Below are positions 16,857-24,422 of a stretch of 33,256 bases of DNA, one piece after another (position 1 is the stretch's first letter; the number at the start of each line of letters is the position of its first letter). Under the pieces are notes generated by a model that searched no databases, was not told the origin of the DNA, and saw only the letters and a list, made by a program, of their open reading frames with translations. The stretch spans positions 1-33,256 of the forward strand of contig NZ_JQGL01000131.1 of assembly GCF_000747095.1 (NCBI RefSeq), given 5' to 3'. The position numbers were made by a program, and so were the translations under genes. This DNA comes from Sulfuricurvum sp. MLSB (GTDB lineage: Bacteria > Campylobacterota > Campylobacteria > Campylobacterales > Sulfurimonadaceae).

Positions 16857-17093
16857 ATGGTTTCACTTACCCATCTCGAAGCAGCCCTTGCCGCCGTCGA
16901 TGCCGAAGTCAAGGCGCTGTTGTACGATCAAAGCCTTTCATTAAGCGAAAAAGATGAAAAAATGCTGCCGCTGTTGAGAGAGAGCAAAGTGCTGAAACAA
17001 GCGTATGAAGATTTGTGCTATTTGAAAGAAAATCCGCCGAGCAGCCCAACGGGATGTAAAGCCGGACAATACAGAGAAGACGAAAAAAAATAA
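16857..17093 (+). CDS. Small protein of unknown function
   Basis: 78 residues starting MVSLTHLEAALAAVDAEV. The ATG at 16857 is preferred to the in-frame ATG at 16821 because AGAGG lies 5 bases upstream, and because 16821 lies upstream of the likely -10. The first about 55 residues are predicted to be mostly helical with heptad-like leucines and charged residues, compatible with a short coiled coil; the tail (NPPSSPTGCKAGQYREDEKK) is polar with a single Cys. I do not recognise the family. It is monocistronic, between rnhB and the SRP RNA gene that faces it from the other strand. Confidence 0.65.
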   Translation: MVSLTHLEAALAAVDAEVKALLYDQSLSLSEKDEKMLPLLRESKVLKQAYEDLCYLKENPPSSPTGCKAGQYREDEKK

Positions 17094-17119
17094 TCGGATT
17101 GTTTTTACAGAAAGGAAGG

Positions 17120-17220
17120 CTCTCCCAGATACCTGCGGCACAAAGCACGCATAGGTGTGCTGCTGTATTCCTACCCTGACACAGTGCCTTTACGCACCCT
17201 TGCACAGGTCTAGAAGAGTT
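17120..17220 (-). ncRNA. ffs: Signal recognition particle RNA, small bacterial (4.5S) type
   Basis: On the minus strand the segment CAGG-GTA-GGAA-TAC-AGCA (loop GGAA at 17168-17171) is the conserved domain IV of SRP RNA: a GGAA tetraloop, a short closing stem, then the symmetric CAGG/AGCA internal loop that binds Ffh. The ends pair over about 14 base pairs (CTCTTCTAGA and CCTG near the 5' end; CAGG and TCTGGGAGAG near the 3' end, with a 2-base bulge), giving a single long hairpin of about 100 bases without an Alu domain. It has its own near-perfect promoter. The exact 5' and 3' ends are inferred from the promoter and the terminal helix. Confidence 0.88.
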
Positions 17221-17225
17221 GGCGA

Positions 17226-17254
17226 ATTATAGCCGTTTGAACCTGTAAATGCAA
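17226..17254 (-). promoter_or_regulatory. Sigma-70 promoter of the SRP RNA gene
   Basis: Minus strand TTGCAT (17249-17254), exactly 17 bases, TATAAT (17226-17231). The predicted transcription start at 17219-17220 coincides with the 5' end of the terminal SRP RNA helix. Confidence 0.85.
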
Positions 17255-17276
17255 GACAAACTACTATAATATCTTC

Positions 17277-17384
17277 ATGATTTACCTCATTAGCGCCCTC
17301 GATGCCGAAGCCAGACCTCTGGTGAAGCACTATCGTCTCAAACGCGAAAGGACGAACTGCTTAGAAGTTTCATCGCTCCAATGA
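17277..17384 (+). pseudogene. Probable remnant of a nucleoside phosphorylase-like gene (5' end only)
   Basis: A 35-codon open frame begins MIYLISALDAEARPLV, which has the look of the first beta strand of purine/nucleoside phosphorylase (PNP_UDP_1) family proteins, and stops at TGA 17382-17384. Full members are about 200 residues or more, and no continuation was recognised in other frames before the fliD promoter. There is no ribosome site before the ATG, though a TATAAT occurs about 10 bases upstream (17263-17271 region). The rest of the gene was probably lost by deletion. The family call rests on a short N-terminal stretch and is tentative. Confidence 0.4.
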
Positions 17385-17467
17385 TCATTTCCGTGGGGAA
17401 CTTTTTTACGCAAAAAATGGCATTTCGTACTCTTTTATTTCCGACTATTAATAAAATAAAAAATTTT

Positions 17468-17475
17468 GCCGATAT
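17468..17475 (+). promoter_or_regulatory. Sigma-28 (FliA) -10 element for fliD
   Basis: GCCGATAT matches the GCCGATAA flagellar class 3 -10 consensus at 7 of 8 bases and sits 36 bases before the fliD start codon. The -35 position is an A/T-rich TAATAAAA, a partial match to TAAAGTTT. Confidence 0.65.
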
Positions 17476-17511
17476 AAAAATAAATCTTTGCCTTATATAA
17501 AGGATCATGCC

Positions 17512-18909
17512 ATGGCCAGTTCAATCAGTTCGCTCGGTATCGGCTCAGGCGTATTGACTGCCGATGTACTTGAACAATTAAAAGCCGCTGATGAAGCCCG
17601 TCTTATTACGCCGATCGATAACAAACTTGATCTTCAAGACCAAAAAGAGACGGCATTTGACCTTCTGGATTCGCTTATCAGCTCCTTCAAAAGCAGTGTT
17701 TCGGCTTTGAGTTACGATTCGCTGTACGCAAAGCGCACCACCACCGTAACAGGAGGCAATCTCCAAGTCGTGGCGGAAGCCGGCGCCGCTGTCGAATCGT
17801 TCACTCTGCAAACCGTGCAGCTGGCTCAAAAAAATATTCAGGAATCCGGTTCTTTCCTCTCTGCGACCAGCACAGTCGCCGACGGTAGCGGTACCATGGG
17901 GGTCACCATTGACGGTACGACCTACAACGTCAATTATACGGCAGCGACCACACTGGAAGAATTGGCGACAGCGATCAATGATGCCGCCGGGACGCAGGTA
18001 ACGGCATCCGTTTTGCAAACGGGGGCAACGTCGTACAAGCTTATTCTCTCTTCCAAAAACACGGGGGCGGATCAAGCCATATCGATTTCGGATACGCCGA
18101 GCGTTCCCGGTTCCGGGCTTGTCGATGCAATCTACAACGACGCCACGGCAACGAGCGGTTTTACGTCTGTTTTGACTGCGCAAGACGCCATTCTCAAATA
18201 CAATGGCATTACCGTGACGCGCTCAACCAATGAAATTTCCGATGTTATCAACGGCGTAACGCTCAAACTCACAACGGCGGGTGAAACGGCCAATGTCGAC
18301 ATCAAACAAGACCAAGACGCGATTACCGCGGAAATGGAACTGTTTGTCGAATCGTACAATACGTTGATCACCAATTTGCGTGATATGACGATGTCTGACC
18401 AGGAGACAGGTTCTCAGGGCGTATTCAACGGAGACAGTTTCATTAAATCCATCAGTCGTGAGATCAACAGCATCATCATTTCGGTCAACAGCGACAACGA
18501 TTCGCTCATGAATTACGGTATCGATATTGATAAAAGCGGTACTATGACGTTCAACAGCACAACGTTCAAAGCGGCACTGACGGCTGATCCTACCGCTGTA
18601 AACCTTTTCATGGCGGGCGGTTACGACAGCGTCAGCGGCCAGACGAAAACAGGTCTCTTTTCAACCCTGAACGACAAGATCAACGAATATACCGGTTATA
18701 ACGGATTGCTTGACAATTATCAGTCGAACATGGATAAAAAAATGACGTCGCTAAATGAAGAGCGCGCGCGGATGCTGGCATCTCTCGAATCCAGATATGA
18801 TATTCTGACCAAGCGGTTTTCGGCTTACGATGCCGTTATCAGCAAAATCAACGCTCAATTTTCATCACTTAACATGATGATCCAAGCCGAGGTAAATTCT
18901 AAAGGCTAA
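17512..18909 (+). CDS. fliD: Flagellar filament cap protein FliD (HAP2)
   Basis: 465 residues from the ATG at 17512, which has AAGGA 7 bases upstream; an in-frame ATG at 17488 lacks support. The N-terminal SISSLGIGSGVLTADVLEQL and the coiled region around residues 30-60 match the FliD N-terminal domain. The C-terminal domain (about 220-460) includes FVESYNTLITNLRDMT, then SVNSDNDSLMNYGIDIDKSG and the terminal helix with KRFSAYDAVISKINAQFSSL. Middle residues are Thr/Ser/Ala-rich and variable, as in surface-exposed cap legs. FliD pentamers cap the growing filament and fold exported flagellin. FliS is not adjacent. A sigma-28-type promoter precedes it. Confidence 0.96.
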   Translation: MASSISSLGIGSGVLTADVLEQLKAADEARLITPIDNKLDLQDQKETAFDLLDSLISSFKSSVSALSYDSLYAKRTTTVTGGNLQVVAEAGAAVESFTLQTVQLAQKNIQESGSFLSATSTVADGSGTMGVTIDGTTYNVNYTAATTLEELATAINDAAGTQVTASVLQTGATSYKLILSSKNTGADQAISISDTPSVPGSGLVDAIYNDATATSGFTSVLTAQDAILKYNGITVTRSTNEISDVINGVTLKLTTAGETANVDIKQDQDAITAEMELFVESYNTLITNLRDMTMSDQETGSQGVFNGDSFIKSISREINSIIISVNSDNDSLMNYGIDIDKSGTMTFNSTTFKAALTADPTAVNLFMAGGYDSVSGQTKTGLFSTLNDKINEYTGYNGLLDNYQSNMDKKMTSLNEERARMLASLESRYDILTKRFSAYDAVISKINAQFSSLNMMIQAEVNSKG

Positions 18910-18917
18910 CCCGTAAG

Positions 18918-18932
18918 TGGTACGCAATATGC
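18918..18932 (+). promoter_or_regulatory. Candidate sigma-54 promoter for the glycan operon
   Basis: TGGTACGCAATATGC has the GG-N10-GC spacing of sigma-54 promoters and agrees with TGGCAC-N5-TTGC except at two positions. It lies 9 bases after the fliD stop and about 113 bases before the SIS isomerase gene. Flagellar middle genes in Campylobacterota use sigma-54, so the context fits, but a chance match is possible. Confidence 0.4.
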
Positions 18933-18954
18933 TTTTTAGCTGAAATGGTACGTT

Positions 18955-19021
18955 GAGAAACAGAACCGACACACAATAGTCATTCCCTGCCTCTTCAGGC
19001 AGGCCGTTCAATCTGTTTCTC
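18955..19021 (+). promoter_or_regulatory. Nested hairpin in the fliD-SIS intergenic region
   Basis: Two perfect inverted repeats, one inside the other: an outer 10-base arm pair (18955-18964 GAGAAACAGA with 19012-19021) and an inner 7-base stem CCTGCCT/AGGCAGG (18986-19003) with a 4-base CTTC loop. A CGGTTTTAAAA stretch follows. It could be the fliD terminator, a structured leader, or the trace of a small mobile element. Confidence 0.5.
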
Positions 19022-19044
19022 CGGTTTTAAAAAAAGGGCATTAT

Positions 19045-19611
19045 ATGCAGTTCAAACTCTTCATCAGTGAATACATCGATCATCTGCATAGAATATTATC
19101 CTCGCTGGACAAAAATGAGCTTGTCAAGCTCGAACAACTTCTCTGCACTCTGAGCGGCGAACAGCGCGTTTACATTATCGGAAACGGCGGAAGCGCCGCC
19201 ACGGCATCGCACATGGTCAACGATTTCGGTATCGGCCTGAAACGCCGCGGAAAACTGAACATATCCGCGATTGCCCTCGCCGATAACCTCGCTTCATGCA
19301 CCGCCATCGCAAACGATACCGGTTATGACAATATTTTTTATCTGCAACTAAAAAATGTCCTCAATCCTCAAGATGTTGTTATTGCGATTTCATGCAGCGG
19401 CACGTCGCCGAATATCATTAAAGCTGTCCGCTATGCCAAAGAGATCGGAGCAACCGTCGTCGGCTTCAGCGGTTTTGACGGCGGAGAATTAGCCCGACTG
19501 AGCGACATTGTTTTGCACGCGCAAACCAATCCGGGCGAATACGGTCTGGTCGAAGATGTCCACATGGTGATCAATCACATGCTATACTCATGGTTTGTAC
19601 AAAAGGATTGA
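19045..19611 (+). CDS. SIS-domain phosphosugar isomerase, GmhA-like
   Basis: 188 residues, the size of GmhA (sedoheptulose-7-phosphate isomerase). The phosphosugar-binding loop IGNGGSAATASHMVNDF is at 45-61 and SCSGTSPNIIKAV at 117-128. H56 and the C-terminal EDVHMVINHM (170-179) correspond to the metal/active-site positions of GmhA, with D60 in place of the usual Glu. Isomerisation of a ketose-7-phosphate to the aldose phosphate is the best inference; another phosphosugar is possible. It is the first gene of the glycan operon, and a fused kinase/nucleotidyltransferase of the heptose-activation type lies further down the same operon. Confidence 0.85.
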   Translation: MQFKLFISEYIDHLHRILSSLDKNELVKLEQLLCTLSGEQRVYIIGNGGSAATASHMVNDFGIGLKRRGKLNISAIALADNLASCTAIANDTGYDNIFYLQLKNVLNPQDVVIAISCSGTSPNIIKAVRYAKEIGATVVGFSGFDGGELARLSDIVLHAQTNPGEYGLVEDVHMVINHMLYSWFVQKD

Positions 19612-19615
19612 TACG

Positions 19616-21052
19616 GTGGATAATTACCAAAAAGATATTTATTGTTTTGATCCGATTACCGCTTTTGAAGAAGCAGAAAAAAGAAACCGGGTCGAAACAT
19701 CAAATCCGCATGTTGACGGTTTGCAAATCTGCTACTATGACGGCGAATCGATCCCGAATGCCCCTGAAAACTGCATCAACGTACCGGTCAATACTTTCTA
19801 CGAATATTTTCTGACGACCAAGAACCGTTTACCCGAACGGATACATTTCGGCATCAAAGAATATTCCGGTGATGTCAAAAACGAATTGGTATCCGCCATT
19901 CAACAAACACTCAAAGCCATCGATACAGAACGCAACGCTATGTCCGATGCGCTGATGAACAACGCCAGGAAACTGCAACCGGAATTTTCAGAGACACTGA
20001 AAATTTTTCTGATAGCGTCCCGTGAAACAACGGTCATGCAGTACATCAGCCAAAATATAGCGGACGCGTTTAGAGCACTCGGCCATCAGGTTTTTCTTTC
20101 CATTGAAGAAAACGACATGCAAAAGATAGATACGTTTATCCATTTGGCCCATTACATTCAATTTAACCCAAACGTCGTTATCAATATCAACCATTTCAAT
20201 AACAGTTTTCTGCACGACGACGTCTTTAATTTCGTCTGGTTTCAAGACTTTATGCCTGTGCTTCAAAATACCCGGCCCATCGTGCTTCGGAAGCGTGATA
20301 CCGTCTATTCCCTGCTTCCTGAAATAGACCTTTTGCTGGAAAAAAAGGGAATCCCTTTCAGTCGCCAGTCTTTTTGTGTCAACAAAGCCATCTTTAAAAC
20401 CGATGAGACACTCACGCGCGAGCAGAAAATTATTTTTATCGGCAGTTCGTACGCCCCTCGACTGGACGCGCAACACCACAATACGAAAATCGTCAAAGAC
20501 GCGATCGATGTCTTGGACCAAGGTAAAGAATTTACAGCGGACATTATCCAAAAATGGGCCAAAAAGTATAATCTGAGCCCCGAGTACATCCAGAATCACG
20601 TTATCGCGTACGTCGTGCGGGACATAACCGTGTTGTGGCTGCATAAGATTCATCAGCAGACCGGCCTGCCGGTCGAAATCTACGGATGGGGCTGGGAGCA
20701 ATACGACGTTCTCAAACCTTACTGTAAAGGTTCTCTCCCTTATGATCAAGTAGCCGCCGTTTACAACAGTGCCGCATACACCTTGGTACCGCACAGTATG
20801 TATGTCCTGCAACAACGAACGCTTGAAGCTGCCGCGTGCGGCTGTCAGCCCATTGTGTACGACTGCCGATACAATGATACTCCCCCGTTTTACGAAAATG
20901 CACTCGCGTATTTTCGAACCGTCAAAGACATCATAAAGATCATTAAACACGGTTCGCCAAACGATTTGACCGCTCTTGTCGATGACAACAGCTATGAACA
21001 TTTCGCAAAACGCATTGTCCAATCCGTTGAGGAGCAATTAAAACATGGGTGA
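19616..21052 (+). CDS. GT-B glycosyltransferase, CgeB/glycosyltransferase family 1-like
   Basis: 478 residues from a GTG at 19616, chosen because AAAGGA lies about 8 bases upstream; an in-frame TTG at 19595 would overlap the previous gene. The first about 130 residues are an unrecognised N-terminal region. From about 130 comes a GT-B-like fold: KIFLIASRETTVMQYISQNI opening the first Rossmann domain, FNFVWFQDFMPVL, then the second domain with IIFIGSSYAPR, EIYGWGWEQYDVLKP and the donor-site region QRTLEAAACGCQPIVYDC, where E and the following Gly/Cys are typical. It likely moves a nucleotide-activated sugar made by the operon. Acceptor (flagellin, LPS or a glycan) unknown. It overlaps the radical SAM gene by 8 bases. 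Confidence 0.8.
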   Translation: MDNYQKDIYCFDPITAFEEAEKRNRVETSNPHVDGLQICYYDGESIPNAPENCINVPVNTFYEYFLTTKNRLPERIHFGIKEYSGDVKNELVSAIQQTLKAIDTERNAMSDALMNNARKLQPEFSETLKIFLIASRETTVMQYISQNIADAFRALGHQVFLSIEENDMQKIDTFIHLAHYIQFNPNVVININHFNNSFLHDDVFNFVWFQDFMPVLQNTRPIVLRKRDTVYSLLPEIDLLLEKKGIPFSRQSFCVNKAIFKTDETLTREQKIIFIGSSYAPRLDAQHHNTKIVKDAIDVLDQGKEFTADIIQKWAKKYNLSPEYIQNHVIAYVVRDITVLWLHKIHQQTGLPVEIYGWGWEQYDVLKPYCKGSLPYDQVAAVYNSAAYTLVPHSMYVLQQRTLEAAACGCQPIVYDCRYNDTPPFYENALAYFRTVKDIIKIIKHGSPNDLTALVDDNSYEHFAKRIVQSVEEQLKHG

Positions 21053-22139
21053 TATTTACCGTATTGATTCACACAAGCTGATGTACCATCCCGAACGGGT
21101 GGCACAGTGGAGCAACGCCGGAAACGATTGGGAAAAACTGAAAAAAGTTTATCCCATCTACGTCGAAATCTCTCCGTACGGCGGGTGCAACCACCGTTGC
21201 ACGTTCTGCGCTCTGGATTACATGGGATACGAAAAGATAGGGCAGGAAGAAAAAGCGCTCAAAGCCGCTCTCGGCGAAATGGCCGAAGGGGGAGTGCGCA
21301 GCGTGATGTTCGCGGGTGAAGGAGAGCCGCTGCTCTTTACCCCGCTTGCGTCGGTGATCGAGCACTGTGCTTCTATCGGCATCGACACCTCCATCACCAC
21401 CAACTTCGTCCCCTGCAACACGAAGAGCATCGAAACGTTCGTCCGCCACTGCTCCTGGGTCAAAGTGAGCCTCAATGCCGGAACACCCGAAAGTTACGCC
21501 GCCATTCACCAGACCAAAGAAGACGATTTTCACCGAGTCATCGAGAATCTGCGCTACGCAGTCCGTCTCAAACGCGAGTACGGATACACCTGCACCCTCG
21601 GGGCGCAGATGCTGTTGCTGCCGGAAAACCGCGACAGCGCCGTGACGCTGGCGAAACTGTGTGCCGATATCGGGCTGGACTATCTGGTTATCAAACCCTA
21701 TTCCCAGCATCTCTTTAGCGAAACGCACGCCTACGAACAGATCAACTACGACGACTACATGGATTTGGAAGCGGAACTGGCCGCGTGCAATACGGCCTCT
21801 TTCAATGTGGTCTTCCGTGCCAACACGATGCGCAAATACACCGAAAAACAACACGGATACAAAAAATGCCTCTCGACCCCGTTTTTCTGGGGATACATCG
21901 CTTCCAACGGCGACGTTTACGGGTGCAGTGCCTATCTTGGACAAGAGAAATTTTGCTACGGAAACATCAACGAAACGGGATTCAAATCGATCTGGGAAGG
22001 GGAAAAGCGGCGGCAAAGCTACGAATACGTCCAAAACGAGCTCGATATCAACGGATGCCGGGTCAACTGCCGCATGGATGAAGTCAACCGCTATCTCTGG
22101 CGGCTTCAAAACCCCAATGCTCACGACAATTTTATTTAA
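21045..22139 (+). CDS. Radical SAM/SPASM enzyme 1
   Basis: 364 residues. The radical SAM cluster motif CNHRCTFC gives C48, C52 and C55; the Gly-rich AGEGEPLLF follows at about 89-97. A C-terminal SPASM-like set of Cys is present: KKC near 278, YGC near 296, KFC near 306, then NGC and VNC near the end. Such proteins bind an extra Fe-S cluster and often modify peptides or sugars (for example epimerisation, dehydrogenation or C-C chemistry). The substrate cannot be read from sequence; the sugar operon context suggests a nucleotide sugar or a glycan precursor. It is a paralogue of the enzyme at 25150, sharing the DYLVIK segment. GGAG precedes the start inside the glycosyltransferase gene. Confidence 0.88.
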   Translation: MGDIYRIDSHKLMYHPERVAQWSNAGNDWEKLKKVYPIYVEISPYGGCNHRCTFCALDYMGYEKIGQEEKALKAALGEMAEGGVRSVMFAGEGEPLLFTPLASVIEHCASIGIDTSITTNFVPCNTKSIETFVRHCSWVKVSLNAGTPESYAAIHQTKEDDFHRVIENLRYAVRLKREYGYTCTLGAQMLLLPENRDSAVTLAKLCADIGLDYLVIKPYSQHLFSETHAYEQINYDDYMDLEAELAACNTASFNVVFRANTMRKYTEKQHGYKKCLSTPFFWGYIASNGDVYGCSAYLGQEKFCYGNINETGFKSIWEGEKRRQSYEYVQNELDINGCRVNCRMDEVNRYLWRLQNPNAHDNFI

Positions 22140-22148
22140 AGGTATCAT

Positions 22149-23135
22149 GTGAAAGCAATCGTAACGGGCGGCGCCGGGTTCATCGGCTCGCATATGACGG
22201 ATCTGCTGATAAAAGAAGGGTTCAGCGTCACCGTCATCGACAATCTGGCGAACGGGCGGCTTGAGAACCTCTCTCATCATCAGGGAAACGGTAAAATCAC
22301 GTTTGTTCAGGCGGATATCGGCGATTACGGAACCGATCTTGACCCTTATTTTACCGATGTCGATTATGTCTTTCATTTTGCCGCACTTGCCGATATCGTC
22401 CCCTCGATCAACGATCCTCTGACCTATCACCGTGCCAACGTCGACGGAACGATCCGCGTTCTCGAAGCCGCCCGCAAAACATCCATCAAAAAATTCGTCT
22501 ACGCTGCTTCCTCTTCGTGTTACGGCATTCCCGATACCTATCCTACTCCCGAAACGGCCGCCATCGATCCGCAGTATCCGTACGCGTTGACCAAATACCT
22601 CGGGGAAGAATACGTCATGAACTGGGGGAAAATCTACAATCTGCCTGTCGTCTCGATGCGTTTCTTCAACGTCTACGGTCCGCGCCACCGCACGGGCGGA
22701 ACCTACGGAGCGGTATTCGGCGTTTTTCTGGCCCAGCTGCTGGCCGGAAAGCCGCTCACCGTAGTCGGAGATGGCGAACAGACCCGCGATTTTACCTTTG
22801 TAACCGATGTCGCGGCGGCGTGTTATGCCGCCGCTCGCTCCGATATTGTTCAGGAGATTCTAAATGTCGGCAGTGACAACACCTATTCGGTGAACCGTCT
22901 CGTCGAACTGCTCGGTGCGGAAAAAATCCACATTCCCAAACGGCCGGGTGAGCCGGACTGCACCTATGCGGATATTTCCAAAATCAAACGGCTACTGGGG
23001 TGGAAACCGAAAGTCTCATTCGAAGAAGGGGTGAAAATTATGCTGGAGAACATCGAACTGTGGCGCGAAGCTCCCGTATGGGACGAAGCAAGCATTCAAG
23101 AAGCGACCAAAGACTGGTTCAAATATCTGGGATGA
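22149..23135 (+). CDS. NAD-dependent sugar epimerase/dehydratase (GalE-like SDR)
   Basis: 328 residues from a GTG at 22149 with AAAGG 6 bases upstream. Extended SDR: TGGAGFIG at 6-13, D31 after the second strand for NAD ribose, SSS at 121-123 and the catalytic YxxxK at Y145/K149. The segment RFFNVYGPRHRTGGTYGAVF is typical of UDP-hexose 4-epimerases and related enzymes. It probably epimerises a nucleotide-linked sugar; the base and sugar are not determinable. It overlaps the transketolase subunit gene by the 4-base ATGA. Confidence 0.92.
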   Translation: MKAIVTGGAGFIGSHMTDLLIKEGFSVTVIDNLANGRLENLSHHQGNGKITFVQADIGDYGTDLDPYFTDVDYVFHFAALADIVPSINDPLTYHRANVDGTIRVLEAARKTSIKKFVYAASSSCYGIPDTYPTPETAAIDPQYPYALTKYLGEEYVMNWGKIYNLPVVSMRFFNVYGPRHRTGGTYGAVFGVFLAQLLAGKPLTVVGDGEQTRDFTFVTDVAAACYAAARSDIVQEILNVGSDNTYSVNRLVELLGAEKIHIPKRPGEPDCTYADISKIKRLLGWKPKVSFEEGVKIMLENIELWREAPVWDEASIQEATKDWFKYLG

Positions 23136-23941
23136 GCATGCCGAACCTGAACGCCGAACACATCCGCAAGCACACCATCGCCCTTTCGTGCAAAAGCAAG
23201 GCGGGGCATTTGGCGCCGTCTCTTTCGTGCGTCGAAGTTTTGAGCGTACTCTTTCGGGATTTTCTGACATACGATGCGACCGATCCCCGCAGCGAATCGC
23301 GCGATCGCCTGATCTTCAGCAAAGGTCACGGCGCGTATGCGTATTATGTGATCTTGAACCGGCTCGGATTTCTGCCGGATTATGAACTGGAACACTTTTA
23401 CGCCGAAGGCGCCTCCATCAAAGGATGCCTGACCCGAAATCCCGATTACATGATCGAAGCCTCAACCGGTTCATTGGGACACGGCCTTCCGATTGCCGTC
23501 GGAATCGCAAAGGCCCTCAAACTTCGGGGAATGAATAACAAAGTCGTCTGCATCGTCGGAGACGGAGAGATGCAGGAGGGAAGCAACTTCGAGGCGTTGG
23601 GGCTGGCGTATCGGATGAAACTCGATAATCTTCTGATCATTATCGATGCCAACGGGCTGCAGGCCATGAACCGGGTTGAGGACGTCGGTCTGGATAATCC
23701 GCGATTATCCAAAGTGCTCTCTTCCTATACAGACTTTTTTCACGATCTCGACGGACACGATGAAGCGGCTTTACATGAAGCTTTTTCGCCTTTTTTCTCC
23801 GGGCAATCGCGCGGTATGTTCTCGGTCGTCTTTGCCAATACGATCAAAGGCAAGGGAATCGGCTTCATCGAAAACTCCGTCAATCACCATTTCCGATGCC
23901 CTACGGAAGACGGATACGTTTTGGAGGCCGACGATGAATAA
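23132..23941 (+). CDS. Transketolase, N-terminal (TPP-binding) subunit
   Basis: 269 residues from the ATG at 23132, in the ATGA overlap with the epimerase stop; a second ATG at 23138 is possible. The TPP/Mg motif is GDGEMQEGSNFEA at 143-155, with IFSKGHGAYA at 61-70 and GSLGHGLPIAVG at 113-124. This is the PP domain of split transketolases. Family chemistry: transfer of a two-carbon ketol unit between sugar phosphates. Its position between an epimerase and a GmhA-like isomerase suggests it builds or trims a sugar chain for the operon product rather than serving central metabolism. Confidence 0.93.
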   Translation: MSMPNLNAEHIRKHTIALSCKSKAGHLAPSLSCVEVLSVLFRDFLTYDATDPRSESRDRLIFSKGHGAYAYYVILNRLGFLPDYELEHFYAEGASIKGCLTRNPDYMIEASTGSLGHGLPIAVGIAKALKLRGMNNKVVCIVGDGEMQEGSNFEALGLAYRMKLDNLLIIIDANGLQAMNRVEDVGLDNPRLSKVLSSYTDFFHDLDGHDEAALHEAFSPFFSGQSRGMFSVVFANTIKGKGIGFIENSVNHHFRCPTEDGYVLEADDE

Positions 23942-24422
23942 TCTTGCAACCAAAAAAGAAGTAATGGCGGAGCTTTACCGTTATTTTCGCCAAGATGAAC
24001 GCATGGTTTTGCTGGCCGGCGATATGGGCTTTGCCGTACTGGACGACTTCTTGCAGAACCATCCCGAGCGCGCCTTCAATGTCGGTATCTGCGAGCAGGC
24101 GACCATCAGTATGGCGATGGGGCTCCACCTTGCCGGGTTAAAGCCTATCGTGTATTCTCAGGTCCCGTTTCTGGTGATGCGCGCCTACGAACAGATCCGT
24201 TATGACCTCAACGAACACAACGCCGACGTCAAACTGGTCGGTGTCGGAGCGGATAACTATTTTGAAAAGCTGGGCAGGAGCCACTGCATGGACAGCGACG
24301 ATCTGGCAATGATGGGAATTTTCAAAAACGTTTTAATTCTGGAGCCTTCAAAAACGACCCTCGAGGCCGATATTGCCAGAATGCTATCCTATGAGGGACC
24401 GGTGTATGTGAGATGCCAGTGA
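23934..24422 (+). CDS. Transketolase, C-terminal subunit reduced to the pyrimidine-binding domain
   Basis: 162 residues from the ATG at 23934, with GGAGG 6 bases upstream and an 8-base overlap with the TPP subunit. It has the Pyr-domain catalytic Glu in GICEQATISMAMGLHLAG (E54), the RAYEQIRYDL segment and SHCMDSDDLAMMG, as in transketolase and DXS. It ends at GPVYVRCQ, the boundary where normal C-terminal subunits continue for about another 140 residues with the transketolase C-terminal domain. That domain is absent, and the next gene does not encode it in any frame I inspected. The active site is made of the PP and Pyr domains, so activity is still plausible. Confidence 0.9.
   Translation: MNNLATKKEVMAELYRYFRQDERMVLLAGDMGFAVLDDFLQNHPERAFNVGICEQATISMAMGLHLAGLKPIVYSQVPFLVMRAYEQIRYDLNEHNADVKLVGVGADNYFEKLGRSHCMDSDDLAMMGIFKNVLILEPSKTTLEADIARMLSYEGPVYVRCQ

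Noticed and set aside
18955-19021. CRISPR or insertion-sequence ends
   Set aside because: There is only one inverted-repeat structure with no transposase, target duplications or repeat-spacer periodicity; a hairpin leader or terminator explains it better.
19988-21037. 349-codon minus-strand ORF within the glycosyltransferase gene
   Set aside because: Antisense shadow with no motifs; the sense frame has GT-B signatures and coupled starts.
21069-22688. 539-codon minus-strand ORF across the radical SAM and epimerase genes
   Set aside because: Long antisense frame produced by codon bias; the plus strand encodes two clear enzymes with motifs and ribosome sites.
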